Of a DNA stretch of 64,000 bases, positions 53,591 to 62,600 are shown in pieces. The translations under genes were made by a program, and so were the position numbers. The notes below the pieces were generated by a model. That model was not told the origin of the DNA, did no database searches, and worked only from the letters and a program-made list of their open reading frames with translations. The stretch lies in NCBI GenBank assembly GCA_963823845.1, contig CAWGND010000011.1:248001-312000 (forward strand), in the 5' to 3' direction. Every line of letters begins with the position of its first letter. The first letter of the stretch is position 1. The DNA comes from Alloacidobacterium sp963823845 (GTDB lineage: Bacteria > Acidobacteriota > Terriglobia > Terriglobales > Acidobacteriaceae).

Positions 53591-54071
53591 ACTGAGTTGC
53601 TCCGCGTCTAGCTCCGACTTCGGTGAGGCCGGGCCCAACACTGCTTCCCTGCCCGGCCAGAGTGTGACACATACAGTTGGCCTGAGCGTACACGGCCGCA
53701 CCGTGGGTGGCATCGCCCGGTACTTTCTCCCGAGGAACGCTGCCCAGGGTCAAGACATACCCCGCCACAGAAGCGATCTCATCGTCAGTCAAGTACCATG
53801 CAGCGGGCATCTCGGGCGAGATCCCGTTGCCGATAAGCGCCTTCAGGCCATTCTCATCGCTCGCATGCTTCAGCCTTGGGGTCTGCAGGCTCGGTCCGCG
53901 TCCGCCGCCTCCTTCCAGGCCATGGCAAGTGGAGCACTGTTCTTGAAACAGCTTCTTGCCGACAACAGAGTCAGGGTGTGCACCGGTGGTTTGACCCCGC
54001 ACTGTAGAGCTGTTCCAGGATGATGCTCCCAGGCACAGCAGGACCGCGCAAAGAACAACTGTAGGAAGGCG
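53535..54071 (-). pseudogene. Exported cytochrome c, truncated and with a damaged second haem site
   Basis: A signal peptide (MRLPTVVLCAVLLCLGAS) leads to a first haem domain with the standard CSTCH and a second domain where the motif reads CMCH (YAQANCMCHTLAG), one residue short of CxxCH. After GPGLTEVGARRGATQLRQ the sequence runs into the PQQ dehydrogenase fragment in the wrong frame and ends at 53535, so the last part of the second domain is lost. The gene was probably the electron acceptor of the adjoining dehydrogenase and is now decaying. The start could also be 54101. Confidence 0.75.
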
Positions 54072-54393
54072 CATACAGGTTACGAAACCGTAGCGACTCA
54101 TTGGATTGTTGTCAACCAGATTTGGTTCTGTGCTGTTCGGACAGGTTGTAACCGGTAGAGACCGGGATGAAATTGGAGCACAGTGCCGGTTGAGAAAGTG
54201 GTTGGCCCGGTGTACGCCAGCGTCCGGACCCCCAGATTCGTTCTCTCACTCCGGAACACAACGGCGTTTTGTCGGGACGTATTTAGTGTTCGTCATATAA
54301 GCCCCGTTAAATGAGGTTTTCGGCAGCCTGAGTACTGAAAAGATCCAGCGGGCCTTCGAATACGGAAAAAGTGTAGGATCAGTTGTCTCCGCC
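54072..54393. other. Intergenic region without recognised content
   Basis: About 320 bases between the cytochrome c remnant and the channel-like gene. No gene or clear site was seen. Confidence 0.4.
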
Positions 54394-55110
54394 ATGGCTC
54401 AGGTACCGCAACCAACTGCTGAAAATCCCGCCCGACGGATTCTGCCTGTCACCGGGCACAAGTTCTTTTTGCTATTTCTGTTTTTGCTTTCAGACCTGGC
54501 TCTCTACCCTTACATGGGTGACACCGGTGCGCGTTCTCAGGTGTTCCGGATGTTCGGCGTCGCCGTCACACTGATGAGCGTATACGCGGTGAGCTTCCGT
54601 AGAGGTCTGATCTTTGTCGCTCTGATTCTTGCTGGTCCCGCAATGGTGGAGCATGCGATCGTTTTTCGCACCAGGTTGGTTCCTGCGTCGGCCTTCACCG
54701 TCGTTCTCAGCTTCGCATTCGATGTTTTCATTATTGTAGTTATCTTTCGCCGCGTTTTTGCACGCGAAGAGCCCACAGCAGAAACGATTTTCGGCGCGGT
54801 ATGCATTTATCTCCTCATTGGATTTTCCTTCGCACGCCTCTATGCCATCATTGCCATCATCCAGCCCCATGCCTTTTATCTTGATCCGGCGATCAATCCG
54901 CATGCTGTTCCTGTAGGTTTCGATTTTATTTTTTTTAGCTTTGGAACCATGACGACGGCCGGCGCGGCTGGCATTGCGGCCGTTTCGCCGCACGTCCGCT
55001 CGCTGTCCATGATCGAATCCATTCTGGCGGTGTTGTATCTCGCGGTGATGATTTCAAGGCTGATGGGTGCCTACCGGCCAAACCAACCCGGCTCCGTGGA
55101 ATCCTCATGA
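54394..55110 (+). CDS. Two-pore-helix ion-channel-like membrane protein with altered filter
   Basis: A 238-residue protein with about seven hydrophobic segments; the last two form an Ion_trans_2 pore unit. Around the pore helix it reads FFSFGTMTTAGAAGIAAVSPHVRSLSMIESILAVLYLAVMISRL, which lines up with the channel pattern SFVTLTTLGYGDI...P...ARSL..LEA..G.LYLAV...RL. The selectivity filter GYGD is replaced by GAAG (54979-54990), so potassium selectivity should be lost; all surrounding positions are kept. It may be a non-selective or non-conducting relative, or a channel in decay. Start ATG 54394. Confidence 0.7.
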   Translation: MAQVPQPTAENPARRILPVTGHKFFLLFLFLLSDLALYPYMGDTGARSQVFRMFGVAVTLMSVYAVSFRRGLIFVALILAGPAMVEHAIVFRTRLVPASAFTVVLSFAFDVFIIVVIFRRVFAREEPTAETIFGAVCIYLLIGFSFARLYAIIAIIQPHAFYLDPAINPHAVPVGFDFIFFSFGTMTTAGAAGIAAVSPHVRSLSMIESILAVLYLAVMISRLMGAYRPNQPGSVESS

Positions 55111-55215
55111 GGCGGATCGATTTTTGAAAATGGATGGGAGGCCGCAGGGTATCGCGGATGGCAGCCGATTGCTACTGTTAATGTCGGCTAGGCTACAGTA
55201 ATTCGGAAATAGCGT
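55111..55215. other. Spacer before short IS91 derivative
   Basis: About 100 bases with nothing recognised. Confidence 0.4.
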
Positions 55216-55556
55216 ATCGCAGAAGGCTGGGGCGTTTGAACTAAGCCGCTGCGCGGCGGACGCTGCCGCGTGGGCCATGATCGAAGTCACGGCGTCTGGT
55301 CAAAATCCCAGCTGGTCGCTATACTGGGCTGGCCATGACCCTCACCATAGTGGCACGTACATGCGACTACGCTGTTTCCACGCAAATACTCTGTAATCAT
55401 ATAGCTACAATTGAAATTCCATAGACGTACATAGATCACCGCGTCCGCCGCAAACCGCACCGGCTCACTTCAAACGATCCTATCGAAACTGCCCGGAGAA
55501 ATTGTCCCGGCTGGCGGTCATCTCGCGCGGCCAGTCCCGATAGGAACCTAACGTTT
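55216..55556. mobile_element. Short non-autonomous derivative of the IS91 element
   Basis: About 340 bases that keep both ends of the element at 50534-53072 without its genes. The left block 55232-55276 matches 50550-50594 with only a few changes; the right block 55428-55494 matches 52943-53011, and CCAGTCCCGATAGGAACCTAACGTTT matches the other right end. CCTATCG (55479-55485) and CGATAGG (55538-55544) form a perfect terminal hairpin before GAAC (55544-55547). The roughly 150 bases in the middle are unlike the full element. Confidence 0.75.
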
Positions 55557-55715
55557 CTCGGGACCTATTCTGAGGACAGGCATAACCGAAGTTCTGGAGC
55601 GCTTTGGCAGTCCGAGAACTGCATCTGTGAAGCGGCGACATTAGTATCGCGAACGGAGCACATAGCTGTTGATCGATACGCTCTCCGCGGCGCGGGAAAA
55701 CCGGGAGAAAGGCAG

Positions 55716-56155
55716 CTACCTTCGGTCTGCCGATTTCACCGATGTGGTCGGATTCGCTCCCATCCAAGTAACGTCGGATGTCGGCCCATCGGTTGAGGGC
55801 ACAACCTTGTCGAGCATGCGCAGGTAGACTGTCAGCCGAGTGCGATGGTGCGCAGTGTGTAAAATGCGGCGCCAGAAGATCCAGATTCGTTCACGCTGCA
55901 CATCAAAGAAAGGCACCACGGCGGTCACTGGAGTCGGCAGAATCTGATCCGGAGCAGGTTCTGGCGTGCCGAGCAACTCTCTGAAGAACCTTCGCTCGGA
56001 AAGCAATTGGTGTTCAATATGTCTCCAACGGTGCTCGATTTCGGATGCAGCTTGAAACCCGGATCGCTATCCGCAAATTCGCCCAAGTTGAAACGACCTT
56101 ATTCGTTCTCGCTAGCATATGTGTCGAGCGCGTACTGAAGGGAATGCACCTTCAT
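55716..56155 (-). pseudogene. DinB-family protein remnant with frameshifts
   Basis: Across three frames the minus strand reads KVHSLQYALDTYASE, then PGFKLHPKSSTVGDIL, then QLLSERRFFRELLGTPEPAP and HHRTRLTVYLRMLDKVVPSTDGPT with a proper ending. This is the DinB/DUF1569 four-helix fold with its metal-binding His (LxxH pattern replaced here, and HHRTRLTVYLR). At least two frame changes (near 56110 and 56015) and a stop in between show decay. Such proteins are thiol transferases or hydrolases of unknown substrate. Confidence 0.7.
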
Positions 56156-56379
56156 TAGCGGAATCTCGTTCTGCTCAATCGCCACGACCTCGTATCGCAT
56201 GAGGACCTCTTTCATTTCGACAGCCTCTGATCAGGCGGTCTCGCTGGTCTTCATTTCCGCCCTGATGCGAGGAGTTCCCGCAATCATCAATGGTGTCCTG
56301 CTCGATACCCTGAAGTCGCCCCTGTTCACTCAGACAACGGCGGATCCTTTTGGCGCAGAGCTTGATTCGTGCTGCGACG
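56156..56379. other. Intergenic region without recognised content
   Basis: About 220 bases; nothing recognised. Confidence 0.35.
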
Positions 56380-57578
56380 TCATTCGCGTCGGGGCGAAAC
56401 GATGATCGGCAGGACCATGGAAATGAGCATGATGATCCCAATGGTGTGCAAGCCCTTTGCGTACGATCCGCCTGCACCGAGCAATTTCACGAGCAGTTGC
56501 GGACCGAAGTAGCTCGCGAATCCCCATGCAGTGAGCATCAGGCCGTAGATGGGGCCGACATTCTTGGATCCAAAATAATCGGCCGCAAACGCCGGCATAG
56601 TTCCAAATCCCCCGCCATAACACATGAGAATTACGAATGAGACCACGGTGATCACAGCAACTGAAGTCAACGAAGGCAGCAGCCAGAAAAGTCCGAACTG
56701 GAATACATACATCACAACGAATGTCCAGCGCCGTGTGATGCCGTCAGATACCCAGGCCCAGGAGATCCGGCCCACCGAATTGCCGATGCTGACGATTCCC
56801 ACCATGCCCGCTGCAACAACCGCGCTCGCGGCGGTCAGTTTCTGAAAGATCGGTGACTCCTGGGAGATGAGCGAGATTCCAGCCGAAGTATTCAGAAAGA
56901 GCAAGAGCCAGAGCACCCACCATTGCCAGGTTGCCAGCGCTGAGCCGAGCGTATGATCCAGCTTCGCCCGCTGCGCCGTTTGCGTTGCGCTTGGGGTCCA
57001 GCCTTGTGGGGTCCATCCTGCGGGAGGGTTTTTCATGAACAGCCCCGCCACGACGACCACGATCATGTACGCGACACCGAGATATGCGAATGTCTTCAGC
57101 ACTCCGATGCTTTGGATCAGCCGTTGAGCCACCGGCGCTGTGACCAGGGCTCCTGCGCCGAATCCGCCTACGGCGATGCCGGTGATCAGGCCGCGGCGGT
57201 CGGGAAACCATTTGACCAGCACTGCGATCGGAAGGATGTAACCCAATCCGAGTCCAATGCCGCCAATCAATCCATAGCTGAGGTAGAGCCACCAGAGCCT
57301 GTCCGCGGAGAAACTCGCCAGGAACACTCCAAGCCCATAAAGCACACCAGCGGTGAGCGCGACAACGCGAGGGCCCTTTCTGTTAAGCCAAAGGCCACCG
57401 AAAAAGGCGGCCACGCCAACAAGATACAAATCGTGAAGGTCCAGGTAACCTGCGCGATGGACCAGCCGAATTGTTTTGTGAGTGGATTGCGGAATACGCT
57501 CCACGCGTAGACGGCTCCGAGTGCGACCTGCATCAAGAATCCGGCCAGTGCAATACCCCAGCGATTAGTAGGTGCCAT
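56380..57578 (-). pseudogene. OFA-family (oxalate/formate antiporter-like) MFS transporter, one frameshift
   Basis: The N-terminus (RWGIALAGFLMQVALGAVYAWSVFRNPL, WSIAQVTWTFTICIL) is in one frame and the rest (LVGVAAFFGGLWLNRKGPRVVALTAG onward, eleven more helices) in another; a single missing base near 57415 would join them into a normal protein of about 400 residues. The family exchanges oxalate with formate or takes up related carboxylates, and the gene follows fdhA and DUF1641 on the same strand, so formate handling is likely. All other parts appear intact, which leaves open a recent mutation or a sequencing error. Confidence 0.82.
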
Positions 57579-57627
57579 ACAGCGTTCTCCGATACCCCGC
57601 TTTCAAAGGGTGCTTTCATCAGTGGCA

Positions 57628-58092
57628 CTATCCTCGGGTTTTGATCCCACGCCCAAGGACTTCGAGAAAATGGTTGATGAGCGCCATCCCGCGCCGCAAT
57701 TCAGGATGACGATATTGGGAGAGCAACTTGAACAGGCCCGGAGGTTCTTCGACAGGCTTCTGGCGGCTGAGTGTTTCACTCAAAGCATAAGCGTATCCCT
57801 GAAGCAGATCGGGATTGATGCTTCCAAGGACTTTGGCCAGGGTGATGGCATTGCGAAGGCCGCGAATGCCGTCCTCCGATCTGGCCGCGTTCACAGCGGT
57901 TTCCAGGAGCATGCCGCCGGAGCCCAAGGCCCCGCGCAAAAGCCTGAGCACGCCGGAGTCGTGCAACTGTTGCAACAGTTCGTAGGATTCGAGTAACGCT
58001 TCCGCGTGTTGCACTGGCGCCTGCTCAAGTCGCTTGCGCAGCTCTTCACGTGGATCGCGCGGCGCCACTTCCAAGCCAATCGGTCGCGCCAT
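57628..58092 (-). CDS. DUF1641 protein associated with formate dehydrogenase
   Basis: A 154-residue, mostly helical protein: RLEQAPVQHAEALLESYELLQQLHDSGVLRLLRGALGSG, then the DUF1641 stretch LRNAITLAKVLGSINPDLL. Genes of this family are found next to YrhE/YjgC-type formate dehydrogenases (as yrhD in Bacillus) and are thought to serve as an accessory or small subunit. Here it starts two bases after the fdhA stop. No cofactor site is visible. Confidence 0.85.
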   Translation of the reverse strand: MARPIGLEVAPRDPREELRKRLEQAPVQHAEALLESYELLQQLHDSGVLRLLRGALGSGGMLLETAVNAARSEDGIRGLRNAITLAKVLGSINPDLLQGYAYALSETLSRQKPVEEPPGLFKLLSQYRHPELRRGMALINHFLEVLGRGIKTRG

Positions 58093-58094
58093 GT

Positions 58095-61064
58095 TTATTT
58101 CTCCTGTCCAGCGGCTGCGGTAGTGTGCGTTTCAATCTGAACCAATCCATCGCTGGGCAGGTGGTAATCGCTGCGCGCCCACTTGCGCTCGACTTCCACA
58201 CCCATCTGCGGAGTTGGGTGCCCGTAGCGCGGATTGGTCGGCGGCAGCGGATTGTTGCCGTTTCGACTCAGCACCGTCAGATTGACCGAGGTCTCCTTGT
58301 AGGCCGGTGTGTGCGTTGCCTTGTCGGTGCAACTGCTGGTGACACGGTTCACCGGCTCGAGAGTGGAGTTCATGGGCATATAGAGCTCGTTGCCGCTGAC
58401 GCGCGTGGTGACGACCGCCTGCGCCCTGACTGCACCATACCGCGAGACAAGCCGTACCCAGGTTCCGCTCTCAATGCCACGCGCGGATGCCAGCTCGGGC
58501 GAGACTTCAACAAACGTGCAGGGCACTTTCTCGCGAATGCCTTCGGTGCGGTAAGTCATGTTGCCTTCGTGGAAGTGTTCAAGCAGGCGCCCGTTGTTCA
58601 GGTGCAGGTCGTATTCCTGATCGGACTGATTGCTGGGTTCGGTCCATGGCACCGGGTAGAATGTTGCCTTGCCGTCGGGGGTATTGAACTTTTGCGTGTA
58701 GAGCAGAGGCTCATCGCTGCCATCCGGCGCAACCGGCCACTGCAATGACTTGAACCCTTCCAGCCGCTCGTAGGTAACGCCCGCCATCATCGGTGTGAGA
58801 GACGCGATCTCCTCGTAGATCTCGGACGGATGTTTATAGGTCCAGTTGGCGCCCAGGCGATTGGCGATATCGATGAGAATTTGCCAGTCCGGACGGCTGT
58901 CACCCAGCGGCTCCATGACCTGGTAAAGGCGCTGGATGCGGCGCTCCGTGTTCGTAAAGGTGCCTTCCTTCTCAAGGCTTGGGCTCGCAGGCAGAATCAC
59001 GTTGGCGAAGCGGCAGGTTTCAGTGAAGAAGACCTCCTGCATCACAAAGAACTCGAGCTTCTCGAGCGCAGCCGCTACATAATTCGCGTTGGAATCGACA
59101 AGGCTCAACTCTTCGCCGAAGACATACATGGATTTGAGGCGGCCGTCGTGGATGGCGTCGATCATCAGGTGGTTGTCGAGGCCGGGCTTCGGCGGCAAGG
59201 TCACGTTCCACACTTTTTCGAATTTGGCGCGGATCGCCGGATCGTCCACCTTCTGATAACCGGGCAGAAAGTTCGGCATGGCTCCGTGATCGCTGGCGCC
59301 CTGCACGTTGTTGTGTCCCCGCAGCGGGTATGCGCCAGTGCCCGGCCGCATGTAATTGCCCGTGGCCAGCAGCAGGTTCGAGATGGCGGTCGATGTGTCC
59401 GACCCCATCACATGCTGAGTGACGCCCATGGCCCACAGAATGCACACGCCATCGGCCTCGCCGATCATCTGGGCGACCTTGATAATGGTGTCCTGCGGTA
59501 TGCCACAGCGCTCGCTCGCCATTTCCAGTGTGAAGGGCTCCAGGCTCTTGCGGTACTCATCCGCTTTGTTCACCCATTTGTCGATGAAGGTTTGGTTTGT
59601 TAGTCCGTGGTCAAAGATGTAGCGCGTGACGGCCGAGAGCCAGATCAGGTCGGTGCCGGGACGAGCATGCAGAAAAACATCGGCGCGGCGGGCCATCTCG
59701 TGTTCGCGCAGATCGCTGACGATGAGCTTCTGGCCGCGCAGCTTATGCGCGCGTTTGACGCGCGTGGCCAGAACGGGATGGCTCTCGGCTGTGTTGCTGC
59801 CGATAATGACAACCAGCCCGGCCTGCTCTATATCCTTGATGGAACCCGAATCGCCGCCGTAGCCCACGGTGCGGAAAAGCCCGGTGGTGGCGGGCGCCTG
59901 GCAGTAGCGCGAGCAATTATCCATGTTGTTGGTGCCGATGATCGCGCGCGCCAGCTTCTGCATCAGGTAGCTCTCTTCATTCGTGCACTTTGACGAGGAT
60001 ATGAATGCAAGCGCATCAGGACCGTAGGCGGTTTTGATCTCGGAGAACCGGCGCGCCACCAGATTGAGCGCCTCATCCCAGCTCGCTTCTCGGAACCTGT
60101 CGTTCTCGCGAATAAGCGGTCTTGTCAGCCGGTCCGAACTATTCACGTACTCCCACCCGAACTTGCCCTTGATGCAGGTCGAAACGCCGTTCGCCGGACC
60201 CTCAAGCGGCTCGACTTTGAGGATCTGACGATCTTTGGTCCAGATATCGAAAGAACAGCCAACACCGCAGTAGGTGCACACGGTTTTCGTCCGCCTAATC
60301 TGCGATTCGCGCATGTAGGCTTCAGCTTCGGAGATCTGCATGATCGAGCCGTAACCCACCTCTGGCTCCACGCCTTTGACAATGTCGATCATGCCTTTCA
60401 GCGCGTCGCTGGGCAGGCCGGTAAAGTAGCCGGCTTGGCCGAGGATCGACTTCTCCATGAGCGCATTGCACGGGCAGACAGTGACGCAGTGGCCGCAGGA
60501 GACACAACTCGACTCGTCGATGGGCGCGCCACCGTCCCACAGAACCCGCGGATGCGGATCCTCCCAGCGGATGCTCAGCGTCTCGTTTACCTGCAGGTTC
60601 TGGCAGGCTTCCACGCAACGCCCGCAGAGAATGCACTGCTGAGGGTCGTAGCGATAAAAAGGATTGCTTGAATCGATCTCGTAGGGCTTGGGTTTGTAAG
60701 GAATGTCCTGATGTTCGATTTCGAGGAGAACTGCGGTGTTGTGGACGGTGCAGTTGCCGTTGTTGTTGTCGCAGACCGTACAGTAGAGCAGGTGATTGCC
60801 GAGGATGCGATCGAAGGCCTCGCGCTGCGCTGCCTGCGCCCGCGGCGACGCGGTTTCGACCCGGGCGCAGTCGACGGCATTGGTTCCGCAGGCTCTCACG
60901 AGCTTGCCGTCCACCTCGACCATACAGGTATCGCAGGTTTGAATGGGACCAAGCTGAGGATGATAGCAGACCTGCGGAATCGAGATTCCGCTGCGGTTGA
61001 TGGCGTCGATCAGACGCTCACTGGGCTTGATCTCCTGGAGCTTACTGTTCACGATAACCGCCAA
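58095..61064 (-). CDS. fdhA: Formate dehydrogenase catalytic subunit (YrhE/FdhF-like, with ferredoxin domains)
   Basis: A 989-residue molybdo- or tungsto-enzyme that oxidises formate to CO2. In order: a 2Fe-2S domain (CYHPQLGPIQTCDTC), the His-Cys3 cluster (NHLLYCTVCDNNNGNC), two 4Fe-4S ferredoxin motifs (CILCGRCVEACQ, CVSCGHCVTVC), then the molybdopterin domain with its own cluster CTYCGVGC. The metal ligand is Cys in DNCSRYCQAPATTGL, so it is not a selenoprotein; the catalytic His follows in NTAESHP. The C-terminal dinucleotide domain is complete. DUF1641 and an OFA-type transporter follow in the same direction. The electron partner is not encoded nearby. Confidence 0.93.
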   Translation of the reverse strand: MAVIVNSKLQEIKPSERLIDAINRSGISIPQVCYHPQLGPIQTCDTCMVEVDGKLVRACGTNAVDCARVETASPRAQAAQREAFDRILGNHLLYCTVCDNNNGNCTVHNTAVLLEIEHQDIPYKPKPYEIDSSNPFYRYDPQQCILCGRCVEACQNLQVNETLSIRWEDPHPRVLWDGGAPIDESSCVSCGHCVTVCPCNALMEKSILGQAGYFTGLPSDALKGMIDIVKGVEPEVGYGSIMQISEAEAYMRESQIRRTKTVCTYCGVGCSFDIWTKDRQILKVEPLEGPANGVSTCIKGKFGWEYVNSSDRLTRPLIRENDRFREASWDEALNLVARRFSEIKTAYGPDALAFISSSKCTNEESYLMQKLARAIIGTNNMDNCSRYCQAPATTGLFRTVGYGGDSGSIKDIEQAGLVVIIGSNTAESHPVLATRVKRAHKLRGQKLIVSDLREHEMARRADVFLHARPGTDLIWLSAVTRYIFDHGLTNQTFIDKWVNKADEYRKSLEPFTLEMASERCGIPQDTIIKVAQMIGEADGVCILWAMGVTQHVMGSDTSTAISNLLLATGNYMRPGTGAYPLRGHNNVQGASDHGAMPNFLPGYQKVDDPAIRAKFEKVWNVTLPPKPGLDNHLMIDAIHDGRLKSMYVFGEELSLVDSNANYVAAALEKLEFFVMQEVFFTETCRFANVILPASPSLEKEGTFTNTERRIQRLYQVMEPLGDSRPDWQILIDIANRLGANWTYKHPSEIYEEIASLTPMMAGVTYERLEGFKSLQWPVAPDGSDEPLLYTQKFNTPDGKATFYPVPWTEPSNQSDQEYDLHLNNGRLLEHFHEGNMTYRTEGIREKVPCTFVEVSPELASARGIESGTWVRLVSRYGAVRAQAVVTTRVSGNELYMPMNSTLEPVNRVTSSCTDKATHTPAYKETSVNLTVLSRNGNNPLPPTNPRYGHPTPQMGVEVERKWARSDYHLPSDGLVQIETHTTAAAGQEK

Positions 61065-61576
61065 GGAAGCAGCCTCCCTTCACCAACTGCAGGATGCTAG
61101 TACGTGCAAGGTGTAAACGTAAAGTCCTAGGTTGCATAGACTCAAAGCGATTGTTAACCCTTTGTGACACGGTGACGGCCGATTCGGAGACTTCCTGAGT
61201 AAACAACGAACCGCTGCCCGGGCAGAAAGCCAACTAGGGTCAGGCCCCGCTCGCGGACGAGACTGGAGGAGAGGAGACCGACGCAACGACGGGAACACTC
61301 GCCGCAAGCGCCTTTCAGATGATTTCGAAGCCTCCCCTACCGCTGACGAGCATGATGAAGTTGCTGAGCGGCAGGCGGTCTACGAGCAGAGCCCATCCGG
61401 CCAGCTTGTCGACTGCATTGAGTCACGCATTGGGGCCGCCCGATTACTACCGAGAAGTCTTCCGTTTACCAATCACCGCCTCAATTGTCGATAACAGGCC
61501 TTGGCACGCATTCAGGTGTGTTTCAACGATTCTGCAAAGCCTTTGGAAGCTGTGCAACGTGGCTAGGTCGCACCCA
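61065..61576. other. Intergenic region without recognised content
   Basis: About 510 bases between fdhA and the anti-sigma-like gene, both on the minus strand. It contains the fdhA promoter, but no clear box, RNA or repeat was recognised, and the open frames inside look random. Confidence 0.4.
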
Positions 61577-62275
61577 CTATTTGATTTGCAAAGGGTAGTA
61601 GTAAGCTGCCTGATCCTGTTCGTGCGTTGTGGCGAGAAAGTATTTCCCAGCCACGGCTCTGTGTAGATCAAGATTGACTGAAAGTGTTTCTTGCTGGCCT
61701 TCTGTCATGGTGTCTGCCGTGGCTTGTGCCAAAACTCTGGTTCCGGTCTGGTCCCGAGTCACAGCGACAGCGTATCTGCCAGCAGGGCTAAAGCGAGGAA
61801 GGATTATCTTGAGCCTCACAGGTGCCGCGAGCACCGGCACTGATTGCAATTCGCGTGGCTGCTCGCCACGTATCGTCCCGACATCCCAGAGATTGACAGT
61901 CTGCGAAACAATCGCGGTACTCGCAGTCACAGAGCTCCTGTGCAACGCACGATAGCCGATCAAAGTAGCCACGACGACCAATGCACAAACTGTGAGAGCG
62001 CTAGCGAACCCCAATCTTTGGTGACGTGACCGATACGCCTGACGCAGAGCCAGTAATTGACTCATACAGATTGGGCAACTTGCCGCATGGTCTACTCGAG
62101 GATCCGACAATGAAATCCGTTTGGACCTGCAGGCAACGTCGCGAAGGAATGGTTGGTCAGGGTGGGGACCAGCGGGGATTGTCTCTCCAGCGAGAACCCG
62201 TTCTTGGTGACGTTGCGCAATCCAGGTTTCAAAGCGATCCTCAACGCGCGAGGATCGAAGCCAATTCAATCGCAT
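61577..62275 (-). CDS. Membrane anti-sigma-like protein with zinc-finger motif
   Basis: About 232 residues. The cytoplasmic N-terminus carries HAASCPIC, the H-x3-C-x2-C part of a zinc anti-sigma (ZAS) domain, followed by a single membrane helix (LGFASALTVCALVVVATLIGYRAL) and a periplasmic domain of about 120 residues. Its start at 62275 lies within the end of the sigma-like gene, as is usual for sigma/anti-sigma pairs. It probably held that sigma factor; with the sigma gene split by IS630 it may have lost its partner. The signal is unknown. Confidence 0.68.
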   Translation of the reverse strand: MRLNWLRSSRVEDRFETWIAQRHQERVLAGETIPAGPHPDQPFLRDVACRSKRISLSDPRVDHAASCPICMSQLLALRQAYRSRHQRLGFASALTVCALVVVATLIGYRALHRSSVTASTAIVSQTVNLWDVGTIRGEQPRELQSVPVLAAPVRLKIILPRFSPAGRYAVAVTRDQTGTRVLAQATADTMTEGQQETLSVNLDLHRAVAGKYFLATTHEQDQAAYYYPLQIK

Positions 62276-62600
62276 GAAGCGCAAGCTCCAGGTCGGGAAA
62301 TGCTACGGAGCACTGAGTTTAACTCAACGTAATATGCACGGCGCACGACGGTGTGATCCATTTCGAGTTCGCGGGCAATCTCACGCCAAGAATACCCAAG
62401 CCAGCGCCGGTTGACGATGGATCGGGCGAACGGAGAGAGCCGCTCAAGCAGCTCATTCGCATAGATTCTCTGTTCTGCTTCTGTTTCGCCAGTGTAAAGG
62501 TGTTCCAGATCGAGCAGTGACCCGAATTGGAGCTCATGTCGACGCTTGGCCGCCAACTGCTTCGCGCGGCGCCGAATCATGCTTTTGAAACGCGAGACTA
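62266..62600 (-). pseudogene. Sigma-70-like factor, 3' part, split by IS630
   Basis: The last 110 residues of a sigma-like protein. LLERLSPFARSIVNRRWLGYSWREIARELEMDHTVVRRAYYVELN is a region 4 helix-turn-helix for -35 recognition. The part between base 62600 and the N-terminal half at 63742 is occupied by an IS630 element. Joining the two halves at one TA gives DKLVSRFKSMIRRRAKQLA without any break. An ATG at 62580 might still give a short region 4-only product, which could titrate the anti-sigma protein. ECF-type by context; not a named group. Confidence 0.75.

Noticed and set aside
58050..59603. Two plus-strand frames of 230-260 codons over fdhA
   Set aside because: Composition mirrors fdhA codons; no homology recognised.
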